Part shown: positions 21,607-36,600 of the stretch, in pieces
Position numbering within the stretch: the first letter of the stretch is position 1
Layout: every line of letters begins with the position of its first letter
Assembly (NCBI GenBank): GCA_007844125.1
Contig: CM017572.1
Location: 38,689,397 to 38,753,396 of the forward strand
Reading direction: 5' to 3'
Length of the DNA stretch: 64,000 bases
From: Sinonovacula constricta
Lineage: Eukaryota; Mollusca; Bivalvia; Cardiida; Solecurtidae
Notes under the pieces: generated by a model
Told to the model about the DNA's origin: nothing
The model's input: only the letters and a program-made list of their open reading frames with translations
Databases searched by the model: none
Program-made: the position numbers and the translations under genes

Positions 21607-24600
21607 GTAGGTTGGTTCGTTCGTAATTTTGCGAGTGCAATAAATATTTTTCTTTCATATTCTTTCGTGGCATTTTTAGCAGCATTCTCTTAACTACAAA
21701 CTATGATTGTGAACTCTTTTATACACACATTCACGGTTGTATATGTGTAATTATTAGTAAAATTAGTAAACATTGTGTCGTTGAATAATACAAAATACTA
21801 CTTCGCATTAAAACTAGCATTATTTTAATGACTAGACACAGTTCAGTTATTAAACTAGTCACTTGCATAATTAGTTAGTGATGTTTCCTGTATAACATTG
21901 ATGTTTTTGTTTCTAACCGTTGAAAGGCAGCGAACAACTCATACACCGTATATGATTTTAGGTAGCATGATAGCAGTTACTCATATATTGATATGTCTAG
22001 GATATTTACATATGTTGATAGTTTAATGTGATACTTGGCCTCAGTTATAACGAACAATCTGCATTGTTATCTTCGTCATATACCTTTTTTATAGTTGTGG
22101 ATAAGTTAACTAGGGAAAATGTACAACTATTTTATCAATTATAACTGGCTTCATGTAATTTCATTGACAACTAGTTTGGACCCAATATTTTATAAAGGAA
22201 TAGTATTGCATTGCGACCAGTGAAGCACACTTTAAATTATTAATTTCTAGAAAGATACAGATATATAATCTTAAATTTTATCTTGAAAAGAAGGAGTTTT
22301 ATAAGGTATAGAATGATTTAAATTATGTATACACGAAATCTTGATTACACTTTAGTTGGAACATCACTTGGATCCAGCTTTTGTACAGTGACCAGTTGTC
22401 CGCCTAATAGTGAATGTATTAACAACGTATGTGAATGCTCTTGCGCTTTCACGGAGATATCTGGAACATGTGGTTAGTATTTTATCAGCTGACCTATGGC
22501 TTATGTTTTTGTAATGTTTAAGTAATCGTCTTTTATTTTTATCAAAACACGAAAATGATATCTAAAATTGACTTGGAAAAAGTTTACCTGTAGTGTGTTG
22601 TAGATTGACAACATGTTTATATGTCTAATTAAAACACTTTTATATTTTTTAATAAATGTTGTTGTCGATATACCCATGTATATGTGTGTCTTTTTACGTA
22701 ACATATCAGCAGGATATTTTTTCATTTTAAAAGAAAGCTCAATTATTTATTTGAAGTCTGCATAATAATATTTGTCTGTATGTTCTATAAATAATGATTC
22801 ATATAAAATCTTTTTTTCAAAAATAAACAAAGAAATAAATGCTTACAATTAACAATATTGTAAACAGTTGCTGGCAACTTTAATGAATCCTGCAATTCAT
22901 CGCCTTCGACATGTACTGAGTCGAATACCGAGTGTCAAAGTGGTACTTGTGGTTGTATTACTGGAACAACTAGAATCGACGGCACGTGTGGTAAGATGAC
23001 CTTTAACCTTTAATAAATCAAGAAATATTTCAGCTTTACCAAATCAGTACTAGACACAGCTGTCTAAAACACACACTTTTATTTATATACTGATACTTTG
23101 TTTTACCCCGTAAAAGCAGAACTAAACAGAAACGCCTTAGTTTAATATACCGTACATGCTAAGCGTTTATTGCTGCTGTTTAGTCATAATTTGCACTTTT
23201 TCTCCGTCTAGTTGGTACGTCACTTGGTTCGAGCGACTGTACGACTTCAAGTTGCCCAGCTGATGCCGAATGTGTTAACAACGTCTGTCAATGTGCTTCT
23301 GGTTTTACGGATGTTTCTGATGCATGTGGTTAGTGTTGCTTCCATACGAATTGTGTTATCTGTTTTTGTTTGTCTTGGTTTATTTATATAGTTATTTTAT
23401 TATATAAAAATTCAATTAGTTGTGTGACCAGTCGTCCAACGCTACAAAGACACAAACATAATTATATTGTACATGTATCAGTACGATTTGATAAAAACCT
23501 GTAAGCTAGAAAAGTACCTATATTTGGAAAGACCGTTCTCTCCTTTTATATAAATAGTTCTGGAAATCCAGTTTCATACAAATACTTTTACGCATTACGT
23601 ATGTAAAACAAATTCTGAACATAATGATATAGGAAATATGAAATTTTCCTTATCGAATCGTTAATTAAAACAAGAATTTTATCCCACCATCTCTGTAAAT
23701 ATCGGTTGATATAACCCGTGTGATAAAGATGAGCTTTATCAACTGATATTCGCGCACCTTCTCTAAGCCGGACTACATTTTTTGAGGACACGGTCAGGAA
23801 TGTTTACGTGAACGAAACTCATTTATCGCGTAATTATGCTTGCGATCACCCCAAAAATGTCCATAATAATAAAGATTGATAAAATAGAGCAAACGAGGCC
23901 ATTAAAATGGGGGTTGAGCGACGTCTCGATCTCTATCCTGCAGAATTGAAAATTTAAATAGCGTTAACCAACTGAGCTAACAGGACAGTTCATCTCGATT
24001 TCCCGAAGTTCTTTTTAACTATGATATAAAAATGTGTAAATAATAAAAAGATATATGTATAGGCTTTATAAATCAAAATGTACACATTTACAATTAAAAA
24101 ACTTTCAAAAATCTGAAAAACAAAATGTAATACAGGCACATGATTAAAACTGTTTATGAATAGTAATTAAAGCAATAAAAATACGAATTTGTAGTCTGTA
24201 ACAATAAAAACAACTGTCAAAATGTCAGATTATGTGAGCCCCTGTTGTTATTTGGTGTGAATTGAAAGAATTTGATGAAGAATCGTGTGAAAACCTACGA
24301 AGTGTTGTAGACATGTGCTACGAGGATTTCGAGGCAAAATTTGGCTGGCTTTAGGCCTAACATTTTTTAGTAGAAAATTTATCTTGAATCTGTGGCTAAG
24401 AAAGCAGCAATCAGTTGCCTAATCTGAGGACAGACCCTGATGATCAAATGTTACATGATGAACATTCAAATGGTTTAGACAGAGCTTGATTTTTGGTTGA
24501 ACCAAATACAGCTGACTGCACAGATCTGGACAAATGTGCTAATAAATCACAGTTTCTAGACGTAAATATGAACACCAACACACCACCTCTAATCCCAACA

Positions 24601-27600
24601 TTTCTCCAAATTTCGCAAGTCACCCTGTCAAAAACGCAACTATCTTCGCAATTTTATGGCGCTATACTCAATGTTCCAAATTTCAATGTTATCAAAAATT
24701 AAAATTCATGAGCAAACTATTTGTAACAACCACAAACACAAACAAACCTCGAATGTAATTCGCGTTTTGTAATGCCATGTGTGTTGCAACTTAAATGTTA
24801 CACGGCCTTGACATTACACACTACATGTATACCTTTACAAGCGCGTGGTTTTTGTTGCTGTTATTTTCCAACCATTATTGTTAATAATCGTAATAAAAAA
24901 ACTACAACCTTATGTACAGCGCAAAAAAATAAATAAAATAAATAACATGTTTATTGTCGTATTTTTATTTGTTAATAAGAAGTATTTCTTATAGCCGAAT
25001 TACTCTATGCACGCGCATGAATTTTGTGTATTGCAATGGAATGTCAGATCATGTAAGGGAGGTGCAGTAGCGGTAAAAACTGTTGATGGTGGAATAAATA
25101 TGATATAGAGAATACCAGGTTAGTGTTGATATAGATAAATGTTATCATGCTCGGCCCGAAAATCAGAAAGCACTCGGCAGAGAGCCTCGTGCTTTCTGAT
25201 TTTCTTAGCCTCGCATGATAACATTTACTTCTACCACTAACCTGGTATTCTCTATATCATTGTCTTAACGTTCTGGAGAAAAACTAAACATTCAAACTTT
25301 ATAGCTCTTATTGTTTATCGTTATCCAATATATAAACATATGCATATGTAACTAATCCTTTTTCTGTTGATACAAACACACATTTTTCTTACAGGAAACG
25401 CTCATCCTGTTCCGTTTTCGGCTTACACAGTGATTAAACGTATGATTAACAGAAACAGTGAACAGTTTAACCGCTCATATGGCGATTGTAACAAGTAGTA
25501 TGTCATGCAAAAGAAATAAATCTATCTCTTTGATCAGTCATGCAATGTGAAAACATGTTTGTTATTTTTAAGTGGCTGGCAACTTCAGTGATCCGTGTAC
25601 GATATTCCCTGAAACCTGCACCGAAGCTAACACGGAGTGCCTGAGTGGTGCTTGCATTTGTATGTCAGGCACGGCGCGTATAAATAATACCTGTGGTAAG
25701 ATATTGTTATATTTTATGTTTGCATCTAATTGTCAATAGCTTTCATGCCTCCAACATTGTATTCCAGAACCACGAACCATGATAGAGGTTTTGTTCAAAA
25801 TATAGGTTAAATTATGTTCTAATATTTCCGCTATAAACATAAACTATAAAATAGACAATATTATAAATAATAATGTGTATTTTAACAGATGACATTGTAG
25901 TGAGAAAATTTGTTTCATCTTTCAGTTGGCACATCACTTGGTTCAAGCGGATGTACAGCTACAAGTTGTCCACTAAATGCAAATTGTACGAACGACGTCT
26001 GCCAATGTTTGCCCGGTTTCACTGAGATTTCAGGTGTATGTTGTAAGTATATTGGCTTTTTTAGCTTTAATTAAAACTTTAGAATTAACGGGGTCGTTTC
26101 GGTGGCTAGATCTTTCAGCTACTCTGTAATACAATTCAGGTTTTCTGACGTGACCATTGATGCATACTTTAAAGTATGCGGTTTTGTTTTCTGAGGTGTT
26201 CATTGGCATTTGAGGTTGTAATAAATATCTTCAATTAGATATAAAACCATGGAATATAATTGCTAAACGTTGCAATTAAACGCTTCTTTCGTTTATAAAT
26301 TAAGTAATTATATGTAACCATATTGTGAGATTCCTAGGTATTAAAAGAGGATTTACATTCTAAACTTTTTTCAAGCGCCACAGTTAACTGTGGTGACCAT
26401 AAGCCTCTATTTTTTTAAATGTCTCTTGTAACATTTTACTACCATGTGAATACCTTTGACCTGTACCTTTTTTACATTTTGAAATATATTGCAATACTCA
26501 TGTGATCTTTTTTTCGTATTATAAAATGTTGATCAACTATGTCCAACTTATTTTAACACTGACAGGTAAGCCGAACTTTAAATAAATGTGTAATAATATG
26601 GTAATGTAAACATTAATGAAGTCAATGAAATAAATGAAAATATTATTTTATGTGCCGTTTTTAAAAAAAGTATTTGCTGTGTTTAGCTTTTACACAGACA
26701 ACCATTAAGCAAACGTGTGTAGGAGTCTTTCATTTTGTTATGGCGCCGAGCAAAGCTCGAGGGCATATAGGACCCTGCTGTATTTGCTTTCTGCACTGAA
26801 CAACGCAGCTTCAAGAAATAAAGAATTAGTTCGAACGGGAAGAACTAATTGGTATCATAGCTTCAAGAATAGTTGTTTCTTTGTCCTATTCATAACCTTT
26901 TCCATATTGATGGTGATTGCTGGCGTTATTTTAAAGAAAAGTATTGTACAAGATTCTAATACTAAATGTGTACGCTATTTCATCGCGGAAGAAGACAGTA
27001 ACATTTATTAATTAGTAATGGCTTTAATGAAGGAATAAATCTAATATATTTTAGGGGTGGTAGGCATGCGGAAAATGAAAAATATTTAATCGCCCGCTTA
27101 TATAAACTATCGCGAGAAAGTCATTGAGGCTGACTGTCAACAACACCAAAGCCTAAATAAACATTAATTGGGTCATTAGTGCTTGCTAGTTTTGACGAAA
27201 TAGAAGACGGTAAAATATGTCTGACAAGTTGTCCTTATATAATGTTGACGTTTCGGTAAATTGCACCAATGTGAAAGTACTGGTAAATCCATTTTTATGA
27301 AAACGAAGACAGGAAACAAGAAAGCTTAACCGAACAAACAGTAGTTTCTGAAGCCATAAATTGCACATTTTGTATCCGCATGTTCCGTACCATGCCATGA
27401 AAGTGTAAAAATTCATTTGCAATTAATAATGATTTATCATGAACCGAATCATTTCTGAAAAGTTTCCAAAAACTTGGTCCTTAATTGTTATAGGAATCAC
27501 AATGTATTTAATTTTGTCTTAGTTTTAATATTTATAATTTAATTGTGAATGCCTACTGAGTACTGTTAATTAATTGTTTTGTGAATAAACATGATGGGAG

Positions 27601-30600
27601 AAGCCTGAATCTTAAATTATTTTTGTGATTTCAGAAAAAAACGTTATACAGTAAATATAATGTGATAATGCTAGGAAACACATAGATCTAGAATACTAAA
27701 ATGTATTCACTTATCGAAACATTTTCTTATCATTTAAAACAATAAAAAGTATTTATCTAGGACACAGAAAAGAGAATGTATATTATTACTGCTCTCTCTG
27801 TTCTGCTGTCTGTCCTTTCTATATAAACCGTCTCCAGATAACTGAAATACTGTTGGTGGGACGATAAATCAAACAAACAAGCTTTCTTTATAAACCTGTC
27901 TACAATATCTTTTGCAACAAAACCCAGCAAAACAACATTATCCTGAGAGTACATATTTGTTTTTAATCAGTAAGGACTGCTTCATTTGTCTGTATATCAT
28001 CATGTTCTGTTTTCAACACCAGTTTAAGTAGTTTTATTGTGCGGAACCACTGTGGCTGTTTCAGCCTTTGATTATTTTTTCTGCTTTTTACAGATGCAGG
28101 AAATTTAGGCGAGGCCTGTTTAACATTGCCCGACACTTGCTTTGAGGGGAGCACCGTTTGTTCAGGAGGGATATGTGCATGTGCCGGAAACACAGTTCGA
28201 GCCAACGACCGATGTGGTAAGAAAGGGTTATTGTGTTATTTCCTCTTATCGTCTGTTTTAATTAGTTGTATGTGTGTTTGAGGTAGATCTTTGTGATAAC
28301 CTGCCTTAAGTAAGTATTTTGGATTAGTTCTTGTGTTTGAAATAAATCTGTATGTTTACCTGCCGAACGTGTGGGTTTAAAATAAATCTGTATGTTAACC
28401 TGCCTTACGTGTGTGTTTGAAATAAATCTTTATGTTAATCTGCCGAACGTGTGTGTTTGAAATAAATCTTTATGTTAACCTGCCCTAAGTGTGTGTTTGA
28501 AAAACGATTTGTATGTATGCATGTTTTGCGTGTGTAATTGGAATATCTTGGGTCTTTGTGTATACTTCAGTTATGTTTTAGTCTTTGTGTTATAACATGT
28601 GTTAAATGTGGCTTTGGAAAATGTCTTTGTATACACTTGTGTTACATGTGTGCTTGGAATATGTCTTTGTATACACTTGTGTTACATGTGTGCTTGGAAT
28701 GTCTTTGTATACACTTGTGTTACACGTGTGCTTGGAATATGTCTTTGTATACACTTGTGTTACATGTGTGCTTGGAATTTGTCTTTGTATACACTTGTGT
28801 TACACGTGTGCTTGGAATATGTCTTTGTATACACTTGTGTTACACGTGTGCTTGGAATATGTCTTTGTATACACTTGTGTTACATGTGTGCTTGGAATAT
28901 GTTTTTGTATCGATTTGAGTAGCATATGTGCTTGGAATATGTCTTTGTATCGACTTGTGTTACATGTGTGCTTGGAACTTGTCTTTGTATCGACTTGTGT
29001 TACATGTGAGCTTGGAATATGTCTTTGTATCGACTTGTGTTACATGTGTGCTTAGAATATATCTTTGTATCGACTTGTGTTACATGTGTGCTTGGAATTT
29101 GTCTTTGTATCGACTTGTGTTACATGTGTGCTTGGAATATGTCTTTGTATCGACTTGTGTTACATGTGTGCTTAGAATATATCTTTGTATCGACTTGTGT
29201 TACATGTGTGCTTGGAATTTGTCTTTGTATCGACTTGTGTTACATGTGTGCTTGGAATATGTCTTTGTGTAGACTTGTGTTACATGTACATATGTGCTTG
29301 GAATATGTCTTTGTACCGACTTGTGTTACATGTGTGCTTGGAATATGTCTTTGTAGCGACTTGCGTTTCATGTGTGCTTGGAATATGTCTTTGTACCGAC
29401 TTGTGTTACATGTGTGCTTGGAATATGTCTGTGTACCGACTTGCGTTTCATGTGTGCTTGGAATATGTCTTTGTACCGACTTGTGTTACATGTGTGCTTG
29501 GAATATGTCTTTGTATCGACTTGCGTTTCATGTGTGCTTGGAATATGTCTTTGTACCGACTTGTGTTACATGTGTGCTTGGAATATGTCTTTGTATCGAC
29601 TTGCGTTTCATGTGTGCTTGGAATATGTCTTTGTACCGACTTGTGTTACATGTGTGCTTGGAATATGTCTGTGTACCGACTTGTGTTACATGTGTGCTTG
29701 GAATATGTCTTTGTACCGACTTGTGTTACATGTGTGCTTGGAATATGTCTTTGTATCGACTTGTGTTACATGTGTGCTTGGAATATGTCTTTGTATCGAC
29801 TTGTGTTACATGTGTACTTGGAATATGTCTTTGTACCGACTTGTGTTACATGTGTGCTTGGAATATGTCTTTGTATCGACTTGCGTTTCATGTGTGCTTG
29901 GAATATGTCTTTGTATCGATTTGTGTTACATGTGAGCTTGAAATATGTTTTTGTATCGATTTGAGTAGCATATGTGCTTGGAATATGTCTTTGTATCGAC
30001 TTGTGTTACATGTGTGCTTGGAACTTGTCTTTGTATCGACTTGTGTTACATGTGAGCTTGGAATATGTCTTTGTATACACTTGTGTTACATGTGTGCTTG
30101 GAATATGTCTTTGTATACACTTGTGTTACATGTGTGCTTGGAATATGTCTTTGTATCGATTTGTGTTACATGTGAGCTTGAAATATGTTTTTGTATCGAT
30201 TTGAGTAGCATATGTGCTTGGAATATGTCTTTGTGTAGACTTGTGTTATATATGTGCTTGGAATATGTCTTTGTATCGACTTGAGTTACATGTGAGCTTG
30301 GAATATGTCTTTGTGTAAACATGTGTTGCATGTGCTTGGAATATGTCTTTGTGTAGACTTGCGTAACATGTGTGCTTGGAATTTGTCTGTGTCCAGACTT
30401 GTGTTACAAGTGTGCTTGGAATATGTCTTTGTGTAGACTTGTGTTACATAAGTGCTTGGAATATGTCTTTGTATCGACTGGTGTTATATATGTGCTTGGC
30501 ATATGTCTTTGTTTCGACTTGTGTTACATGTGAGCTTGGAATATGTCTTTGTGTAAACATGTGTTACATGTGCTTGGAATATGTCTTTGTGTAGACTTGT

Positions 30601-33600
30601 TTTGCATGTGTGTGTTTGGATTGTCTTTGTGTAAACGTGTGTTACATTGTGCTTGGAATACGACTTGTGTTACATGTGTGCTTTTAAAGTTTTTGTGTAA
30701 ATGTGTGTTACATGTGAGTTCGTTGTACGTCTTTGTGTAAACTTGCGTTACATGTGTTCTAGGAATATGTCTTTGTAAAGACGTGTTACATGTGTGCTTG
30801 GGGTTAAGTGTTTGTGTAAACATGTGTTAAATGTGTGCTAGGAATATATCTGTGAGTTCAACTTTAATTATGCGAGTTAATGAGATGCCAGGAGGTATTA
30901 CCTTCACTGACATTTTATTACACAAATACATGGCTTAATATCCCATTCTGACGGAGGACCACCTTAGGAAACAATGTCGAATTGATTGCATGCAATGATA
31001 AAAAAGCCATGCCAGAAGGAGACGCTTAGTTTGAACTTGATTTGTCTGTTAGATACAAACAAAAACTGTGCAGCTGGAAATATTGTACTCACTTTTATCA
31101 CTTTAACATTAACGTTTGTGTACCTTCCTATAGTGGTAATTTGAAATCTTATTATTTTTCTTTAATGACTCATAACAGAATTTTTCTTACTTGCAATGTT
31201 CATAGGAATTTATCATATGTCCTAATTATTTTAACCTTTTCTGTTTTTAGTTCAAGAACTGAAAAAATTGATTGGTAATCGTGAGTTTAGCTTTGCCAAA
31301 TATGACAAGCACAATATGAAGCCAAATATCCAGCAATACTTCTAGTTATTTTTTGTTAAGATCAAATTATTTAGCATCATAATGGTTTGATTAAAAAGTC
31401 TATGAGACATTGTCAATGTGTGACGATCAGAAGAAAAGCTTAAATGTGACAAGGACTGTTGTCTAACTTACGATTGTCCGTCATTATACAAAAACAAGAA
31501 AGAAGAGAATGAAAGGACGATTAACAGTTTCAGTGGTGCCTGCATAACCCAGAATCATTGGAAACATGTTTAGTAAGCAAATGTGTTGTTTTCCAGAGGT
31601 TGTCCTGGGTGGGCTATGTACCCCTGGTACTGACGTTTGTAACGACGCCAACAGTGCTTGTGACGATGCCAACGATGAACAGTTCTGTCACACTATCTGC
31701 TCCTGTCAACCAGGATTTGTCAGCGACGCCGGGCCGTTCTCGTGTGGAGGAACGTGCGTGCCACGTACGTTATTTGTTCTAAAGCCAATAAACATGAGTA
31801 TCCGTATATAGTTTCAATGTTATTTTCACCGGTGCACGTGCACTCATTTGAATAATTCTTATTGAACTTCTGTTGCAAAAAGCCCCTGATTTTTATATAT
31901 CTAAACAGATTCCTTTTGACATAAACTTTATTTTTGCAATAGGTCTAATTTTGTTAGTGGCTGGATAAATATGAAGGCCACGACAGATGTTTTAAGAAAG
32001 ACCATTTCTATATCGCAAATAAATAAAATAAAATAATAAAAAGTAATAAAGATTCAATCTTGTTAAATTTTGTACGTCTTTATGATATAAAATCGATTCA
32101 AAGTTGGAATAATATATAAATCATTTTCAGTAACACATTTCCTTCAGTTTTAAACATGGCATTGCATACTGTTTGTACATTTAACCGTTACACCAATACC
32201 CAATGTTTAGATTAACGGATACCACACAAATCTAAGTGAGATTGAACGATCACGGTTAAATTCGAACCACTTTTTTTAAAAAACAGAGGGTAATCTAGAC
32301 GACCCATGTGATACAACGATTGAGAACATCTGTGCGGACGAGCTTCAGTTTTGTGATCCTGGAACCGAGCAATGCCAGTGTCTGCCCGAGTATACACCTG
32401 TCAATGGCGTGTGCACACTCTCAGGTACAGTGGCTTATATTGTTAAGCGGCTTATATTGTTAAACCGGTGTCAGAACTGTTGTAAATGTCACCTGTTTGA
32501 GAACTGTTGTGAATGTCACCAGTGTCAGAACTGTTGTAAATGTCACCTGTTTGAGAACTGTTGTGAATGTCACCGGTGTCAGAACTGTTGTAAATGTCAC
32601 CTGTTTGAGAACTGTTGTGAATGTCACCGGTGTCAGAACTGTTGTAAATGTCACCTGTTTGAGAACTGTTGTGAATGTCACCGGTGTCAGAACTGTTGTA
32701 AATACCACTGCTTTGAGAACTGTTGTGAATGTGGTGATGTCTTGGGCCCATTCACATAATCTGTTCTAATACCTAGGGCTTCAGAATAAAGCTGGATGTA
32801 TTTACATGAATAACTAAACCATGACAGGAAACTATGCGTTTTTATCAAAAGTCAGTCTTTATTATTACAATCTTATTATTATTAATAAAAATATTGTTAT
32901 TATTAAAAGTGTAATTAATTTCAACTAACCGTATCCTGTCGTTGTATTACTTTTTTAGGTAAATACAATTAAACAAAATGTAAACAAGAAGAAAACATTA
33001 ATAAAAATAACTTGTTAAGGAGGTCAATATTTCACCGTTCATTTGATACTTACATTGTTTGCATTAAGAGATTTATCAAAACACTTGACCGACAACTAAA
33101 GAACCGCCCGAAATGGAATAAATTACATATATTTATGTTTACACTGACAAATGCACACTTGCAGAGAAAGTCCTGGGAGACCTATGCACCTGTGACGACA
33201 CTTGTACGCCATCTGACCTTACTGAATGTAACACTGTGACAGGTGTGTGTGCATGTATTGTTGGTTTTATCGAAGATACCGGAGTATGTATCCCAGGTAG
33301 GTGACCATAGTGATAAAAAGGAAAAAATACTATATACATACTTCTCCCAGCTGCATCAATTAACTGTTGACTAATTGTTTATACATGTGTGCGTATCCTG
33401 ACCTTGGTGTCTTAATGTATAGCATTAAAACGTAAAAATGTGTTTCCCAATTTGAATAACCATCATACCTAGATGACTCAGAATGCGTTTGCTCAAATAA
33501 ATTTTAGGTGCTGTCATTAACACTATAACCAACATTCGTATAAATTAAGAAGTGTGACAAATGTCTGTTTGGATTTTAACCTAAACTGAAACTGTTGACG

Positions 33601-36600
33601 CCGGTGCCGGTATGTAAGTTCCACGGAAAATAGCTCCATGCACTATTTATGCACAAGCTTCATGCACAACTTTATGTGAAGACTTCATGCACTACTTTAT
33701 GTCTATGCTTCATGCACTACTCTATGTCCAAGATGCATGCACTAATTTATTCACAAGTTACATGCACTACAGTATCCACAGGCTTCCCGCAATACTTTAT
33801 ACTCATATTTAGCATTGTCAGTATCTCCACCACTTCCGGAACTAACACCATCACGACTACTGTCACTATCTCCACCACTCCCTCTACCATAACCATCACG
33901 ACTACTGTCACTATCTCCACCACTCTCTCTACCATGACCATCACGACCAATGTCTCTATCACCACCACTTCTTGCACCATTACCATTACGACTACTGTCA
34001 CTATCTCCACCACTCCCTGCACTAATACCATCACAACCACTGACACTATGTCCACCACACCATGCACCATTACCATCACGACCACTGTCACTATCTCCAC
34101 CACTCCCTGAACCATTACCATCACGACCACTGTCACTATCTCCACCAGTCCCTGCACCATTACCATCACGACCACTGTCACTATCTCCACCACTCCCTGC
34201 ACCATTACCATCGCGACCACTGTCACTATCTCCACCACTCCCTGCACCATTACCATCACGACCACTGTCACTATCTCCACCACTCCCTGCACCATTACCA
34301 TCACGACCACTGTCACTTTCACCACCAATCCCTGTACCATTACCATCACCACCACTGTCACTATCTCCACCACTCCCTGCAACATTACCATCGCGACCAC
34401 TGTCACTATCTCCACCACTCCCTGTAACATTCCCATCACCACCACTGTCACTATCTCCACCACTCCCTGCACCATTACCATCACGACCACTGTCACTATC
34501 TCCACCACTCCCTGTACCATAACCATCGCGACCACTGTCACTATCTCCACCAATCCCTGTACCATAACCATCACGACCACTGTCACTTTCACCACCAATC
34601 CCTGTACCATAACCATCACGACCACTGTCACTATCACCACCACTCCATGTACCATTACCATCGCGACCACTGTCACTATCTCCACCACTCCCTGTACCAT
34701 TACCATCACGAGCACTGTCACTATCTCCACCACTCCCTGTACCATTACCATCACGACCACTGTCACTTTCACCACCAATCCCTGTACCATAACCATCGCG
34801 ACCACTGTCACTTTCACCACCAATCCCTGTACCATAACCATCGCGACCACTGTCACTATCACCACCACTCCATGTACCATTACCATCGCGACCACTGTCA
34901 CTATCTCCACCACTCCCTGTATCATTACTATCACGACCACTGTCACTAGCTCCACCACTCCCTGTACCATAACCATCGCGACCACTGTCACTTTCACCAC
35001 CAATCCCTGTACCATAACCATCACGACCACTGTCACTATCACCACCACTCCATGTAGCATTACCATCACCACCACTGTCACTATCTCCACCACTCCCTGT
35101 ACCATTACCATCACCACCACTGTCACTTTCACCACCAATCCCTGTACCATAACCATCACGACCACTGTCACTTTCACCACCATCCCCTGTACCATAACCA
35201 TCGCGACCACTGTCACTATCACCACCACTCCATGTACCATTACCATCGCGACCACTGTCACTATCTCCACCACTCCCTGTACCATTACCATCACGACCAC
35301 TGTCACTATCTCCACCACTCCCTGTACCATAACCATCGCGACCACTGTCACTTTCACCACCAATCCCTGTAACATAACCATCGCGACCACTGTCACTATC
35401 ACCACCACTCCATGTACCATAACCATCGCGACCACTGTCACTATCTCCACCACTCCCTGTACCATTACCATCGCGACCACTGTCACTATCTCCACCACTC
35501 CCTGAACCATTACCATCACGACCACTGTCACTATCTCCACCACTCCCTGCACCATTACCATCACGACCACTGTCACTATCTCCACCACTCCCTGCACCAT
35601 TACCATCGCGACCACTGTCACTATCTCCACCACTCCCTGCACCATTACCATCACGACCACTGTCACTATCTCCACCACTCCCTGCACCATTACCATCACG
35701 ACCACTGTCACTTTCACCACCAATCCCTGTACCATTACCATCACCACCACTGTCACTATCTCCACCACTCCCTGCAACATTACCATCGCGACCACTGTCA
35801 CTATCTCCACCACTCCCTGTAACATTCCCATCACCACCACTGTCACTATCTCCACCACTCCCTGCACCATTACCATCACGACCACTGTCACTATCTCCAC
35901 CACTCCCTGTACCATAACCATCGCGACCACTGTCACTATCTCCACCAATCCCTGTACCATAACCATCACGACCACTGTCACTTTCACCACCAATCCCTGT
36001 ACCATAACCATCGCGACCACTGTCACTATCTCCACCACTCCCTGTACCATTACCATCACGAGCACTGTCACTATCTCCACCACTCCCTGTACCATTACCA
36101 TCACGACCACTGTCACTTCCACCACCAATCCCTGTACCATAACCATCGCGACCACTGTCACTTTCACCACCAATCCCTGTACCATAACCATCGCGACCAC
36201 TGTCACTATCACCACCACTCCATGTACCATTACCATCGCGACCACTGTCACTATCTCCACCACTCCCTGTATCATTACTATCACGACCACTGTCACTAGC
36301 TCCACCACTCCCTGTACCATAACCATCGCGACCACTGTCACTTTCACCACCAATCCCTGTACCATAACCATCACGACCACTGTCACTATCACCACCACTC
36401 CATGTAGCATTACCATCACCACCACTGTCACTATCTCCACCACACCCTGTACCATTACCATCACCACCACTGTCACTTTCACCACCAATCCCTGTACCAT
36501 AACCATCACGACCACTGTCACTTTCACCACCATCCCCTGTACCATAACCATCGCGACCACTGTCACTGTCACCACCACTTCATGTACCATTACCATCGCG

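Larger units (their letters stand above)
23329..25572 (+). other. 2.2-kb intron with a SINE fragment and a foldback element
   Basis: It holds a tRNA-related SINE fragment (23905-24000) and a long palindromic element (25100-25260), listed separately. The remainder is AT-rich with no other feature recognised. Confidence 0.6.

Noticed and set aside
26715..27011. 98-codon frame with a hydrophobic segment
   Set aside because: It lies in an intron, its start looks repeat-derived, and there is no family resemblance or promoter evidence.
28538..30594. Plus-strand Cys/Leu-rich open frames up to 421 codons
   Set aside because: Three 40-bp units make 120 bp, so any stop-free unit stays open in all three frames. 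The frames overlap one another and read the same satellite.
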